Assembly: GCA_016286205.1 (NCBI GenBank)
Contig: JAEESF010000003.1
Coordinates: 124,001-188,000 of the forward strand
Source of the DNA: Colicola sp016286205
GTDB taxonomy: Bacteria > Bacteroidota > Bacteroidia > Bacteroidales > Paludibacteraceae
Length of the DNA stretch: 64,000 nt
Direction: 5' to 3'
A model generated the notes under the pieces. The model worked only from the letters and a program-made list of their open reading frames with translations, was not told the origin of the DNA and did no database searches. Position numbers and translations under genes: made by a program. Within the stretch, counting starts at the first letter, position 1. Each line of letters opens with the position of its first letter. Below, one piece after another: positions 23,851 to 32,529 of this stretch.

Positions 23851-26336
23851 TGATGCAATATGGTTTGAACAGTTTGAATAGACGTCATGATAGTGCCGCA
23901 TATGCCACGCAAGAAGATATTTTGCCCGGTCATGTAGAAACCAGGGATTCGCGTAGCCACCGAACCTATAGGCTCGCTAAGACCGAACATAGCTCCTTCC
24001 GGCGTACGGTAATCGTCACGGAAGGTGAGTGATGTGGCGCTGAATATGTCAGCAATACACTGGTCTATGGTCGGATAGAGTTTGCGCACATGCACTAGCA
24101 CCTCTTCCGCTTTACGCTGTTTGTAGGCTTCGTAGGCTACATAATCTTTTTTTCTGTCCGAATGCCATGGCGCCAGTTCTGCATAGTCGAGCGGCATAAC
24201 TGTCTCAATCGTTCGTGCCCACTGCTGGTTCTTAGATGTCGGAGGAGTTAGCACCAGGAGTCGTTGTTCCGGCAGGTAGTGCGTCACACTGTCAAAGGCC
24301 AGCGTCTCCGGCTTCAGACGAATATATAGTTTGAACGTGCCGAAGGTCTCCGGTGTTTGTTCGATGCGTTTGATCGTTGCAGGGCGATAGATGGGTAGGG
24401 ATGTCAACGAGAGCAACTGCTTGGGATGTAAACTGTTGATAATCTGCGCGAAACGGAAGGTGTCGGTCTGCGTCTTAACCACAAATGTATCGCAGTCCAT
24501 CGTTATATTTGTGACGCATTGGCTGGTTAGCACACGTCCTCCGTGGCGGCTGATATACATGGCCAGTTGGTCGGCCAGTTGTTGTGAGCCACCGATGATA
24601 CGATATACACCTTTGGCTGATTTTTCCCATTCTTTTTCTCCAATCAAGTCAGCCGGTACATGGTCGAGAGTGGTGGGTTCAACGGGCAATGAGATACCTA
24701 ATTCTTCCAGAGTCTGCCAAACAGCCTGCATTCCGGAGAGGAAGTGCAGTCCCGTTTGCCAAGTCTCACCGTCACGTTCGAACGAATATAGTCCGCCACC
24801 ATATACGGGCATTTGTTCTAGTATAGTAATCGGATAGCCTTCTTTAGCCAGCAGTGCTCCGGTAAAGAGTCCTCCTACACCGGCACCTAAGATACCGATG
24901 GGCTGGTGGTGTGTATGCAAGAGAGAACTATAATAATACTCCATTGATTTTGCGCGACGTTTGTAGTTACGGCCCATGGACGCATCATCGGCTTGCAGAG
25001 TGGGCAGTATGGACAAATCCACATCGCTAGGGCGCATCATAAATTGACGTTTGCCGATATGGTCTATCATACCTTCGATTAGGAGAGGCTGAATAGGCAG
25101 GTGCAGTTGTTCTGCATAGTAGAACGCTCCGCGATGGAAACGACCTATTTCACCGGTATAAGAACGAGTACCTTCGGGGAATACCAATACCGAATAGCCT
25201 TCATCGGTTAGACGACGAACTTGTTCAAGTTTGCGTTGCTCGTCCCAATCGATGGGGAAGAAATCGGCTAATCGACAGAGAACGAAGTAGATAGGGTTCT
25301 TCCAGATATAATCCTTCACCATCACTGCGATTTTGGGACTAAGTGCCAAAATAGACATCACATCAATAAACGACTGATGGTTGGAAATGATGATGGATGG
25401 TTGTCCGCCAACCTCAATATTCTGCGGATTGTGAACATGTACACGCAGTCCGTTGATGGCCCATTGGTAGTGCTTGGCAAAACGTTGAACGATGCGGTGG
25501 TAGCGTGCACGGCTTTTCGCACCCTTGCCAAACAGCAAAAAATAGATAGGCGAAAGCGTTGATACAACCAACAACATAGTAGATCCAAACCAGAAGAAGG
25601 CGTAGATGGTCCTCCACCACATATTGATATAACCAAAGAAGAGAGCACCCAGACATAGGAAGCAGTTGAGGATACTAATTCGTGTGAAATCGCGCGCCGG
25701 ACGGAAATGGCTGACGCGTTCCTCTTTTGGCGGATAGTAAACGCGAATAGGTACAGGGATGAGCGGTACATTGTGCCATGCTGCGAAAACCAGCAATTCC
25801 AATTCCGCTTCATAACGACTGGTCAGGATAGACAGTCCATGTAACCTGTGCAGCGGATAGATTCGCATTCCGGTCTGCGTATCCGGCAGATTGATAGTGG
25901 TTTGCAGGCGAAACCAGAAATTAGAGAACCGATTGGCAAACTTACTTTTGCCAGGCATGTTTTCGTCTGTGAACTGACGGCTACCAACAATGAGCGCGTT
26001 AGGATGCAGATCCAGAGCCTGAATGAGCAACGGGATATCTTCCGCGTAGTGTTGACCATCGCCATCAAGTGTAACAGCATAGTCAAATCCCATTTCTAGC
26101 GCTTTGCGGAAACCCGTTTTGAGTGCTGCACCTTTACCGCGGTTACTATTGTGGGTAACAAGGATGATTGGGAACTCCAATTCACCTAGCATACGAAGCG
26201 TATCATCGGTGCTACCATCCACTACCACGATGATATCGCGCACGAAATCATGAACGCGTTTCACTACATCGACAATGGTACCTGCGTTGTTATAGGTTGG
26301 AATTAGAGCACATATATGTTGCTGAGAATTGTGCAT
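23847..26336 (-). CDS. Three-domain fusion: GT2 glycosyltransferase, LPLAT acyltransferase, FAD-dependent oxidoreductase
   Basis: This 829-residue protein joins three enzymes. Residues 1-225 are a GT2 glycosyltransferase of the dolichyl-phosphate-mannose-synthase/polyprenyl type (ALIPTYNNAGT, DGSTDDT, TLDGDGQH). Two membrane helices follow (about 222-275). Residues 295-470 are an LPLAT acyltransferase with SNHQSFID (HX4D) and VFPEGTRS. From residue 479 a Rossmann dinucleotide site (GILGAGVGGLFTG, then an acidic ILEQ) opens a phytoene-desaturase/amine-oxidase-type FAD domain running to the end (GQNIFLRGICG near the C-terminus). GT-acyltransferase fusions occur in Bacteroidota aryl-polyene clusters; the addition of the oxidoreductase in one chain is the unusual part. 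No stop or frameshift separates the domains. Confidence 0.9.
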   Translation of the reverse strand: MHNSQQHICALIPTYNNAGTIVDVVKRVHDFVRDIIVVVDGSTDDTLRMLGELEFPIILVTHNSNRGKGAALKTGFRKALEMGFDYAVTLDGDGQHYAEDIPLLIQALDLHPNALIVGSRQFTDENMPGKSKFANRFSNFWFRLQTTINLPDTQTGMRIYPLHRLHGLSILTSRYEAELELLVFAAWHNVPLIPVPIRVYYPPKEERVSHFRPARDFTRISILNCFLCLGALFFGYINMWWRTIYAFFWFGSTMLLVVSTLSPIYFLLFGKGAKSRARYHRIVQRFAKHYQWAINGLRVHVHNPQNIEVGGQPSIIISNHQSFIDVMSILALSPKIAVMVKDYIWKNPIYFVLCRLADFFPIDWDEQRKLEQVRRLTDEGYSVLVFPEGTRSYTGEIGRFHRGAFYYAEQLHLPIQPLLIEGMIDHIGKRQFMMRPSDVDLSILPTLQADDASMGRNYKRRAKSMEYYYSSLLHTHHQPIGILGAGVGGLFTGALLAKEGYPITILEQMPVYGGGLYSFERDGETWQTGLHFLSGMQAVWQTLEELGISLPVEPTTLDHVPADLIGEKEWEKSAKGVYRIIGGSQQLADQLAMYISRHGGRVLTSQCVTNITMDCDTFVVKTQTDTFRFAQIINSLHPKQLLSLTSLPIYRPATIKRIEQTPETFGTFKLYIRLKPETLAFDSVTHYLPEQRLLVLTPPTSKNQQWARTIETVMPLDYAELAPWHSDRKKDYVAYEAYKQRKAEEVLVHVRKLYPTIDQCIADIFSATSLTFRDDYRTPEGAMFGLSEPIGSVATRIPGFYMTGQNIFLRGICGTIMTSIQTVQTILHQ

Positions 26337-26640
26337 AAGGATTGTTCTCGTCGTGTATATCTATTGTATAATTGTTTTCGTCGTGTAGGGTGATTACGAA
26401 GTAGACCTCCATGTCTGGTGTAATGGCTTTGCGGAACTTCAGATTGCGAATGGACTGCAGTCGTATGTTCTTTCCGATATGTAGTGCTAACAGTTCCTCC
26501 GCAATCTGTACCAAGCATGCTCCGGGAACAATAGGGTGCCCAGGAAAATGGCCGGCAAAGATAGGGTGGGCAGCATTGAAGCGAACACGATACTCACTTC
26601 CAGTTTCAGCTACTGTGTATAGATTATTTCGTAACAACAT
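26290..26640 (-). CDS. Hot-dog-fold 3-hydroxyacyl-ACP dehydratase (FabZ-like)
   Basis: The 116-residue single hot-dog domain contains HPIFAGHFPGHPIVPGACLVQ, the FabZ/FabA active-site region with the catalytic His in GHFPGHP. The usual catalytic Glu/Asp on the following helix is represented by an acidic residue in QIAEELL. It would dehydrate 3-hydroxyacyl carriers to the trans-2-enoyl state, as needed in every cycle of polyene extension. It overlaps the triple-fusion gene by 47 bases and lolA by 17 bases. A second hot-dog protein is at 30979-31404; one of the two is probably the dedicated polyene dehydratase. Confidence 0.87.
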   Translation of the reverse strand: MLLRNNLYTVAETGSEYRVRFNAAHPIFAGHFPGHPIVPGACLVQIAEELLALHIGKNIRLQSIRNLKFRKAITPDMEVYFVITLHDENNYTIDIHDENNPYAQFSATYMCSNSNL

Positions 26641-27085
26641 TGTGAAATTCGATTAGCGTATCGTTTCCGTTCGTTTCGTGCAAATGTACTTTCTGAGCAA
26701 TCTGAGTGGCCGGATCGAGTGTAATAACGATGTTACGGAACATGTGCTTATACTCGCGTTTACGCGGTGTGAGCGTATATACATTACCCGATTGCTGTAC
26801 ATCGAAATCCTGACTCGGCTGCAGATTCGCTCCCGAGACAGACTGCATAATCATCTGCAGCAAGCGTTGTATCTGCGGATTGACGTTCGATTGCTTCCCA
26901 TCCAGCATCCATACGTACTGATCCGGTTTGAGATACTCCCAACGTATGTACTCCGGGGCACGATACGTGAGGTGTCCTTTAGCCACTTGCGGTTCGGAAA
27001 GCATAGCAACCTGTTTGGTTTGTACGAAGTCTGCTTCCAGAGAGATTATGAGACTTAAAATCAATGCTAACATCTTAATTAACAA
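26624..27085 (-). CDS. lolA: LolA-like outer-membrane lipoprotein carrier
   Basis: This 153-residue periplasmic protein has a signal peptide (about residues 1-17) and a LolA fold: SLEADFVQTKQ at the start, then GHLTYRAPEYIRWEYLKPDQYVWMLDG and later strands ending at RNIVITLDPA. LolA carries lipoproteins between membranes; LolA-like proteins recur in aryl-polyene clusters, where they are thought to carry the lipid itself. Overlaps its neighbours on both sides. It is probably a cluster-specific paralogue and not the housekeeping LolA. Confidence 0.87.
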   Translation of the reverse strand: MLIKMLALILSLIISLEADFVQTKQVAMLSEPQVAKGHLTYRAPEYIRWEYLKPDQYVWMLDGKQSNVNPQIQRLLQMIMQSVSGANLQPSQDFDVQQSGNVYTLTPRKREYKHMFRNIVITLDPATQIAQKVHLHETNGNDTLIEFHNVVTK

Positions 27086-27434
27086 CTAAATAGCAGCCCG
27101 CCATGATAAACAATATCCCGACCCACTGCGTCCATGCGATATGTTCGTGAAAAACCAACATAGCGGCTATCATACCAAACACATATGCAATACTGCTGAG
27201 TGGGTATGCTTGTGAGAACGACCAGTGTTTGAGGATATACATCCACATTAGCCCGGCAATGGTAAACGATACGCCACATGCCAACCACCACCAGTTAGTC
27301 AGCTGCGAGGCAATGAAAGACCATGTCCACGAAGCTTTGCCCATCGCTTTGAGCGCTAGTTTCATGAATAGTTGTCCTCCGCAGAGGAAGAGACTTTGTA
27401 TGATAGCCAGTAACAGCAAACGTAGAGTATTCAT
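27075..27434 (-). CDS. Small DMT-superfamily (EamA/SMR-like) membrane protein
   Basis: The 119-residue protein has four membrane helices and fits the small-multidrug-resistance/EamA half-transporter pattern (YPLSSIAYVFGMIAA before the last helix pair). Proteins of this type work as dimers and, in lipid clusters such as ArnE/ArnF, can flip polyprenyl-linked sugars. With a GT2 domain two genes away, a flippase for a sugar-lipid intermediate is plausible but unproven. It overlaps lolA by 11 bases and begins two bases after the KS-CLF gene stop. Confidence 0.8.
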   Translation of the reverse strand: MNTLRLLLLAIIQSLFLCGGQLFMKLALKAMGKASWTWSFIASQLTNWWWLACGVSFTIAGLMWMYILKHWSFSQAYPLSSIAYVFGMIAAMLVFHEHIAWTQWVGILFIMAGCYLVVN

Positions 27435-27436
27435 AC

Positions 27437-29161
27437 CTATGATTGATAGTTAAACACGTGAGCTCGTGCTATATTTTGTGTCTTACTGTGAATATGCTCG
27501 AGCACCTCATCCCATTCCGGCACCAATTCGTCAAACTCAAGAATCAGAGCTGTTCGAATGCGTCCCAATGCCATTTGGTTGGTAACGTCTTGCACAGCAC
27601 TTGCATACGATTCTACCCCCTGAGCATAAGTGATATTATAACCATGATTACCGGTCTGAATAGCAATCATCGATGCGATAGTGTTGTGCGTCGATTGAAT
27701 GAAGGGCGTTGGTTTGAGCTCTTGCTCGTTGGTCTGTAGCATATCCAGTAGGAAACGCATCGATTGCTGCATGCAGCCCCATTGTGTGGCACAGAGAATA
27801 GCATCCGGCATCTCTATTCCGGCCAGACGCAATGCTTTGCGAGCCACCGCAACCAATTGACGTGTCTGAACGGTCATTCGGCGTGCTTCTGCAGCCGATA
27901 CCAATGCTGTAATTTCCTCCGGAGCGATATGCTCTACGCTGACAACCTGTTGCATTTTGCCCTGCTGAATATTCGCTACGGAGAGGTCAACGGCTTGATC
28001 GCAAAGTACTAATGAAGACTCATTGCCACCAAAACCAAAGGCGTTGCAGAGCACATGATGCAGTGGTTGGCGCATCGTATGCGGAATTGGCTGAATCAAT
28101 CCTTCTGCCGTGTGTGCCCAACGCAAGTTGGCGGGAATAAACCCTTCACGCAGAGCCATAACGCAGAAAGCCGCTTCCAAGCCACCACTAGCTGAGGTGG
28201 TATGTCCTGTAAATGCTTTGGTACTACTGATAGCAGGCATCTGTGAACCAAACAGACGCATCAGAGCAGCCGATTCACTCAAGTCATTATTAGGTGTAGC
28301 GGTGCCATGTGCATTGATGTAATCGATATCTTGTGGTTGTAGTTGGGCCATTCGGATGGCCTTGCTCATTGCCAGATAGGCACCCTCTCCATTTTCGGAC
28401 GAAGCCGTTTGGTGGAAGGCGTCGCAGGTGTTGGCATAACCTCCTACATAAGCCAGAATCTGTGCTCCACGGGCTATGGCATCGGCTTCGTCTTCTATGA
28501 CCAAATAACCGGCACCTTCTCCCAAATTCAGGCCGGCACGTGTGGAATCAAATGGACGACATGGTTCATTATCGAGAATCATCAATGTTCTGAACCCATT
28601 AAAATGGAAACGGCTCAGACTCTCGCATCCTCCTACCAACGCACGTTTGATTTGACCGGTACGCAGCATATCTGCTCCTACCATGATGGAATTGAGAGCA
28701 GAAGAGCAGGCGGTGGAAGGCGTTGTGACAAATCCGAAAGAACCTAACTCGCGCGCGATAGCTAACGTGGATTCTCCTGCTTCATGCAGCGCGATAGTCT
28801 CGGTATGTCTACCCTCATGATACTCGTTCCAGTACTGCTCGGTTAGGTCCATACCACCCACTGTCGTTCCTGAAATAAAGGCCATGTCGCTGCTTGGCTG
28901 CAAGTTGGCTTGTTTCAAGGCTTCGCGAGCTGCAATCAATCCTAACAATGACGAACGAGGCATAGGTTGATCGCCTATGCCGGCCAACGAGCGCAGTTGT
29001 TCGTTGGTGTACTTGACTTCGCCTACTGGTAGTTGGTGCACGCTCCGCAGATAGCGCATCGGGCCTATTCCCGATTGCTCATTCAGCAGAGCTTGCCGTG
29101 TCTCTTCGCAATTGGTACCAATAGCGCTAACAACTCCTATGCCGGTAACAACGATTCTCAC
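27437..29161 (-). CDS. Ketosynthase fused to a chain-length-factor-like domain
   Basis: The 574-residue protein starts with a complete beta-ketoacyl-ACP synthase (about 1-395) carrying Cys152 (TPSTACSSA), His285 (NAHGTATP) and His320 (TGHTTSASG), so it should condense malonyl-ACP with the growing chain. Residues ~400-574 form a second, shorter ketosynthase-like domain of the kind annotated as beta-ketoacyl synthase N-terminal-like (PF13723 type), without a Cys-His-His set. In other aryl-polyene systems the chain-length factor is usually a separate polypeptide that pairs with the ketosynthase; here one chain appears to hold both. Overlaps the ACP gene upstream by four bases. Confidence 0.88.
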   Translation of the reverse strand: MRIVVTGIGVVSAIGTNCEETRQALLNEQSGIGPMRYLRSVHQLPVGEVKYTNEQLRSLAGIGDQPMPRSSLLGLIAAREALKQANLQPSSDMAFISGTTVGGMDLTEQYWNEYHEGRHTETIALHEAGESTLAIARELGSFGFVTTPSTACSSALNSIMVGADMLRTGQIKRALVGGCESLSRFHFNGFRTLMILDNEPCRPFDSTRAGLNLGEGAGYLVIEDEADAIARGAQILAYVGGYANTCDAFHQTASSENGEGAYLAMSKAIRMAQLQPQDIDYINAHGTATPNNDLSESAALMRLFGSQMPAISSTKAFTGHTTSASGGLEAAFCVMALREGFIPANLRWAHTAEGLIQPIPHTMRQPLHHVLCNAFGFGGNESSLVLCDQAVDLSVANIQQGKMQQVVSVEHIAPEEITALVSAAEARRMTVQTRQLVAVARKALRLAGIEMPDAILCATQWGCMQQSMRFLLDMLQTNEQELKPTPFIQSTHNTIASMIAIQTGNHGYNITYAQGVESYASAVQDVTNQMALGRIRTALILEFDELVPEWDEVLEHIHSKTQNIARAHVFNYQS

Positions 29162-29415
29162 TTGGTGCGATTAGCTTGGATATATTCGGCCATAGTGCGT
29201 ACGGAGCGGAAGATGGCTTTGCCGGCTTTCGGGTCTGCCAACTTGATGCCGTACTCACGGTCAAGTAACATGATTAGTTCAAGTGCATCGATCGAATCCA
29301 ATCCAAGGCCCTCTCCAAACAGAGGTGCATCGGTGTCGATGTCTGCGGGTGTCATTTCTTCAAAGTTCAGTGCTTCAATAATTTGTGCTTTAAGTGTTTC
29401 GATTAATTGTTCCAT
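29158..29415 (-). CDS. Acyl carrier protein 1
   Basis: The 85-residue acidic four-helix carrier has Ser41 in GLDSIDALE as the phosphopantetheine attachment site. It lies between the ketosynthase/chain-length-factor gene and the small KS-like gene, overlapping both, so it is a dedicated carrier for the polyene chain and not the fatty-acid ACP. A separate 4'-phosphopantetheinyl transferase was not found in the window. Confidence 0.95.
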   Translation of the reverse strand: MEQLIETLKAQIIEALNFEEMTPADIDTDAPLFGEGLGLDSIDALELIMLLDREYGIKLADPKAGKAIFRSVRTMAEYIQANRTK

Positions 29416-29954
29416 ATAATTTGTATTTTTGCATAATACGTATCAGCGGCGCTACATTCGCACCAACCAACCAGAGCCGATTGTGGTGCAGAAGGTTGTT
29501 GTAGCGTAGTCTTCACGATTGGTAATAGTTGCTCAGCCTCTGCCAAGATATAAAAAGCAGTCTCTGCTGTATAGTGATTGCGGATGGCAATCTCCGCTGT
29601 CACGATATTGGGTAGGGTATAAACAAATAGTGCCGGGGCAGGATAGTAATTGCTTGGTGCTATTGTTTGTATGAAATCTGTGTCATTCTTGATGCTCGCA
29701 CTTCTGTTGGCGAATATAACGGCTCTATTGGTCGGAAGTTCGTTCCCCGCTTCTTTTTCCGCTTGCAGCAGTAGTTCGCTTGCTACAAATCCCAATCGGC
29801 TTAGTGTGTCCATCTTGTAGAACCGTGGATAGTCGGATATGCGGCTACGGTACAATTCGCTGAGTAGTTTCTCTCCGCGTTCTGTTACCGCCAGTTCTTG
29901 TCCGTCCAAACGAACCGAGGTAGGAGTTATTTCTATTTCGTGCGTTACTCGCAT
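29403..29954 (-). CDS. Small ketosynthase-like protein of aryl-polyene/flexirubin clusters
   Basis: The 183-residue protein is far too short for a ketosynthase and shows no Cys-His-His residues, but the segments RAVIFANRSASIKNDTDFIQ and NYYPAPALFVYTLPNIVTAEIAIRN-type pattern fit the truncated 3-oxoacyl-ACP-synthase-like proteins in flexirubin-type clusters. A role as inactive partner or chain-length determinant is a guess. It sits between an ACP (13-base overlap) and a full ketosynthase (10-base overlap), so it is part of the same translated set. Confidence 0.7.
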   Translation of the reverse strand: MRVTHEIEITPTSVRLDGQELAVTERGEKLLSELYRSRISDYPRFYKMDTLSRLGFVASELLLQAEKEAGNELPTNRAVIFANRSASIKNDTDFIQTIAPSNYYPAPALFVYTLPNIVTAEIAIRNHYTAETAFYILAEAEQLLPIVKTTLQQPSAPQSALVGWCECSAADTYYAKIQIIWNN

Positions 29955-30982
29955 GTCAGTAGTATGGCTGCATTAGTGCCACCGAAACCGGATAGCATTT
30001 TTATGAATTGTTTACCCTGAATAGCCTGTTTCTCGTTGGAGATGCAGAGCGGATAACTTGTTCCGCATAAATTGTATCCTTTGGCTGCAGGAAGAATCTG
30101 TTCCTCCACGCATAGCATACCAATGATGGTTTCTACTACACCTGCCGCTCCCATCGTATGACCATAATAGCCTTTGAGAGCACAAATAGGCAGTTTATCT
30201 ATAGCTGCGCGGTGCAGCGCTATCGATTCCATCTCATCGTTGTAGAGCGTAGCTGTGCCATGTACTCCGGCAAAAGCCAGTTGCTGAATGTCGCTTTTCG
30301 CGAGCACATCCTGCAAGCACAAGTATGCGCCTTCGCCTGTGCGACTCGGAGCCGACAGATGATTCGCATCGTTGTGAATACTTCCTGCCGTCAAATGCCA
30401 GTTTGCATTCCGTTTGCTCGTCCAAATGATAGTGGCAGCGGCTTCTCCCAGGTTTAGACCTTTACGCTCGGCATCAAACGGACGACATGCTTCCGGAGAT
30501 AGGGCTTTGAATGCTTGGAAACCACTTACGATGAATCTGCTCTGTATGTCGCATCCAATCACGATAGCCGTTTCGTACAATTGTGCATCTAGTAGGCGCA
30601 TAGACGTTACTTGAGCGCACACGCCTGATGTGCAAGCATTGCTTACCACAATCGGCGGATTCGGATTGCCAAAATGGCGGGCAATGGATTCTGCTGGGGT
30701 CAGCAAATCGAGGTTATCTCCTTTAGTCGTACTAATGACGAAGACTACTGATTCAGCTGACGGATCTATTTGTGCTTCTGCTATTGCTTGTTCTGCACAT
30801 TGGATGCATAGTGGCACAAACGACTGTGGCTTTTCAAACAGCGAAGCATAGAACGGCTCAACCGATTCAAAACGGTCGGTATATAGACGAGCCGCGGTCT
30901 TTCCAGCCAAAATAGCCTTAAAATTAGCAGTTGAGCCAACAGCCAATGGCGAGATGATACTATGTCCTATGCAACTGATCAT
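29945..30982 (-). CDS. Beta-ketoacyl-ACP synthase (aryl-polyene type)
   Basis: The ATG at 30982 overlaps the preceding stop as ATGA and puts the family's usual N-terminus (MISCIGHSIISPL) at residue 1; the longer frame from 31018 adds 12 residues. The 345-residue ketosynthase carries Cys117 (VSNACTSG), His241 (GVHGTATLYND) and His275 (YYGHTMGAA), so it should be active. It is one of three ketosynthase-fold active sites in the cluster, alongside those at 27437-29161 and 33725-34951. Likely role: iterative extension or the starter condensation. Confidence 0.92.
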   Translation of the reverse strand: MISCIGHSIISPLAVGSTANFKAILAGKTAARLYTDRFESVEPFYASLFEKPQSFVPLCIQCAEQAIAEAQIDPSAESVVFVISTTKGDNLDLLTPAESIARHFGNPNPPIVVSNACTSGVCAQVTSMRLLDAQLYETAIVIGCDIQSRFIVSGFQAFKALSPEACRPFDAERKGLNLGEAAATIIWTSKRNANWHLTAGSIHNDANHLSAPSRTGEGAYLCLQDVLAKSDIQQLAFAGVHGTATLYNDEMESIALHRAAIDKLPICALKGYYGHTMGAAGVVETIIGMLCVEEQILPAAKGYNLCGTSYPLCISNEKQAIQGKQFIKMLSGFGGTNAAILLTCE

Positions 30983-31404
30983 TCGTCCACTAATGCTAGT
31001 TTGATGGTCGTTTGACAAATCAGTTCATCGCCTACATAAGTGTTGCAATCCAGTAAACTGATATTTGCCACTTCTTGCACTACTTTTGCTTCTGTCTCCA
31101 ACCGTTCGCCTATATGCGGCAGACGCGTAGCCTGCATATGTTTGATGGCTCCGATATAACCGATGCGAATGGTCTGTTTTTGTTCGTGTTGTACCCATCC
31201 TGCGCGCACAGCACATGTCTGCGCAGCATGCTCCATGAGCCCTGCTATAGGTAGTACGCCGTTGATTACCAGCGGATTGTCTTCTCGGATGCAGTACGCG
31301 GTACGCACTTGCTCTGGCGAAGCATATAGCAATTCCTCCACAAATACGAACGGTGGTCTTTGCGGAATATACTCCAATATGTCAAGTTTTGTACTCACGC
31401 CCAA
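30979..31404 (-). CDS. Hot-dog-fold dehydratase of the aryl-polyene pathway
   Basis: The 141-residue hot-dog protein opens with LEYIPQRPPFVFVEELL, matching the dehydratases of aryl-polyene and xanthomonadin clusters (ApeP/ApeI-like), and continues with GLMEHAAQTCAVRAGW, where an acidic residue and His are in the helix that forms the active site. It should remove water from the 3-hydroxyacyl carrier to give the conjugated double bond. It overlaps the ketosynthase gene downstream (ATGA) and the LpxL-like gene upstream by 10 bases. Confidence 0.85.
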   Translation of the reverse strand: MGVSTKLDILEYIPQRPPFVFVEELLYASPEQVRTAYCIREDNPLVINGVLPIAGLMEHAAQTCAVRAGWVQHEQKQTIRIGYIGAIKHMQATRLPHIGERLETEAKVVQEVANISLLDCNTYVGDELICQTTIKLALVDE

Positions 31405-32273
31405 AAATCGTAAAAATTAAACCACTGGTATGGATACTGACGTGTCATTCGCTCGATATGTTCAGCATATTGCCGAGCCAAATCTTTTGGCCTTTCATGT
31501 CGAGGCAGAGTGGTGTCCACTTGCAATTGCTCTGTGAAGATATGGTATCTGTTCCATTTTTCTTTGATGACAAAGCATAGAACAACAGGGCGTCTCAACG
31601 ATGCACTCAGCACGAATGGTCCGGCTGGCAGTTGTGCTTCGCTGCCAAGAATGGTGCAGCCAATCGTCTTGTCGTTTTGAGCCATCTTCCGGTCTCCAGC
31701 AATCGCAAGTACTTCGCCGGCTTGCAATATCTCGTTGATACGATAGATATGACTCATGTCGTTAGGAAAGACGGTTATCATTCCCATGTTGTTCTTCGCT
31801 AGTACTTTGGCACGCTGTTCCATCACTACTTCCGATTCCCCTCCAAACGCCAAGATATTCATTCTTTTCTCTGGCGTGCTGAGGCTGTATGCTGCCATTT
31901 CGCTATTGCCAACATGTGAAAATAGTAAGATAAATCCTTCCGGTTGATTAGTACGGCCATAGAAGTGCTCGCTGTTATCCACTTGATAGTCAAAATGACG
32001 ACCGGCATAAACTGCAAATCGGTCCACAATGGCTTCTCCAAAGGTGTAGAAACTACGATATGTTGCCCAGATGGATGCCCAACGACTGCGTCCCCAACGG
32101 CGATGATAGCGATATATGCTGCGGGTGGCAGAAGGACGAACGATGATATACCATATCAGCCATAAGTTCATCACGGCATACATGACCCGAACATCCACAT
32201 AGCGGAAAATACTGACAAGCGCTTTCTGCATGCCATGTGTACCACCTGTTTGTCCAGACCACTGTTGTGCCAT
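31395..32273 (-). CDS. LpxL/HtrB-family acyltransferase
   Basis: The 292-residue protein belongs to the lipid A lauroyl/myristoyl acyltransferase family. A single membrane helix is predicted near residues 30-48. The catalytic His-Glu pair is visible in FSHVGNSEMAA, and GDRKM followed by LPAGPFVLSASL matches later family motifs. In aryl-polyene clusters such an enzyme probably moves an acyl or polyene chain from its ACP to the glycolipid acceptor. It lies seven bases after the second ACP gene. Confidence 0.9.
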   Translation of the reverse strand: MAQQWSGQTGGTHGMQKALVSIFRYVDVRVMYAVMNLWLIWYIIVRPSATRSIYRYHRRWGRSRWASIWATYRSFYTFGEAIVDRFAVYAGRHFDYQVDNSEHFYGRTNQPEGFILLFSHVGNSEMAAYSLSTPEKRMNILAFGGESEVVMEQRAKVLAKNNMGMITVFPNDMSHIYRINEILQAGEVLAIAGDRKMAQNDKTIGCTILGSEAQLPAGPFVLSASLRRPVVLCFVIKEKWNRYHIFTEQLQVDTTLPRHERPKDLARQYAEHIERMTRQYPYQWFNFYDFWA

Positions 32274-32280
32274 AATTTAC

Positions 32281-32523
32281 TTATGCGATGTGTGCTGCGA
32301 TGTATTGATAGAAATCTTCGAGCGTCTTTACGGTCTTCAGCTCTTCTGCTTTGGGCTTAAAGCCGAATTCGCGATCAACGAGAACGACGATGTCCACAAA
32401 ATCGAGAGAATCGATTTCCAAATCATTTTTCAGCAATGCTGTCGGAGTTAGTTTCTCCGAATCAATCTCAAACTCTTCGATGAGGAGATTGTTTACTTTT
32501 TCGATTAATTGTTCTTTTTCCAT
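32281..32523 (-). CDS. Acyl carrier protein 2
   Basis: This 80-residue acidic carrier has Ser39 in LEIDSLDFVD as the phosphopantetheine site. It differs clearly from the other carrier (29158-29415), so the pathway has two ACPs, perhaps one for the aromatic starter and one for the growing chain. Six bases separate it from the methyltransferase gene. Confidence 0.95.
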   Translation of the reverse strand: MEKEQLIEKVNNLLIEEFEIDSEKLTPTALLKNDLEIDSLDFVDIVVLVDREFGFKPKAEELKTVKTLEDFYQYIAAHIA

Positions 32524-32529
32524 ATTCGT

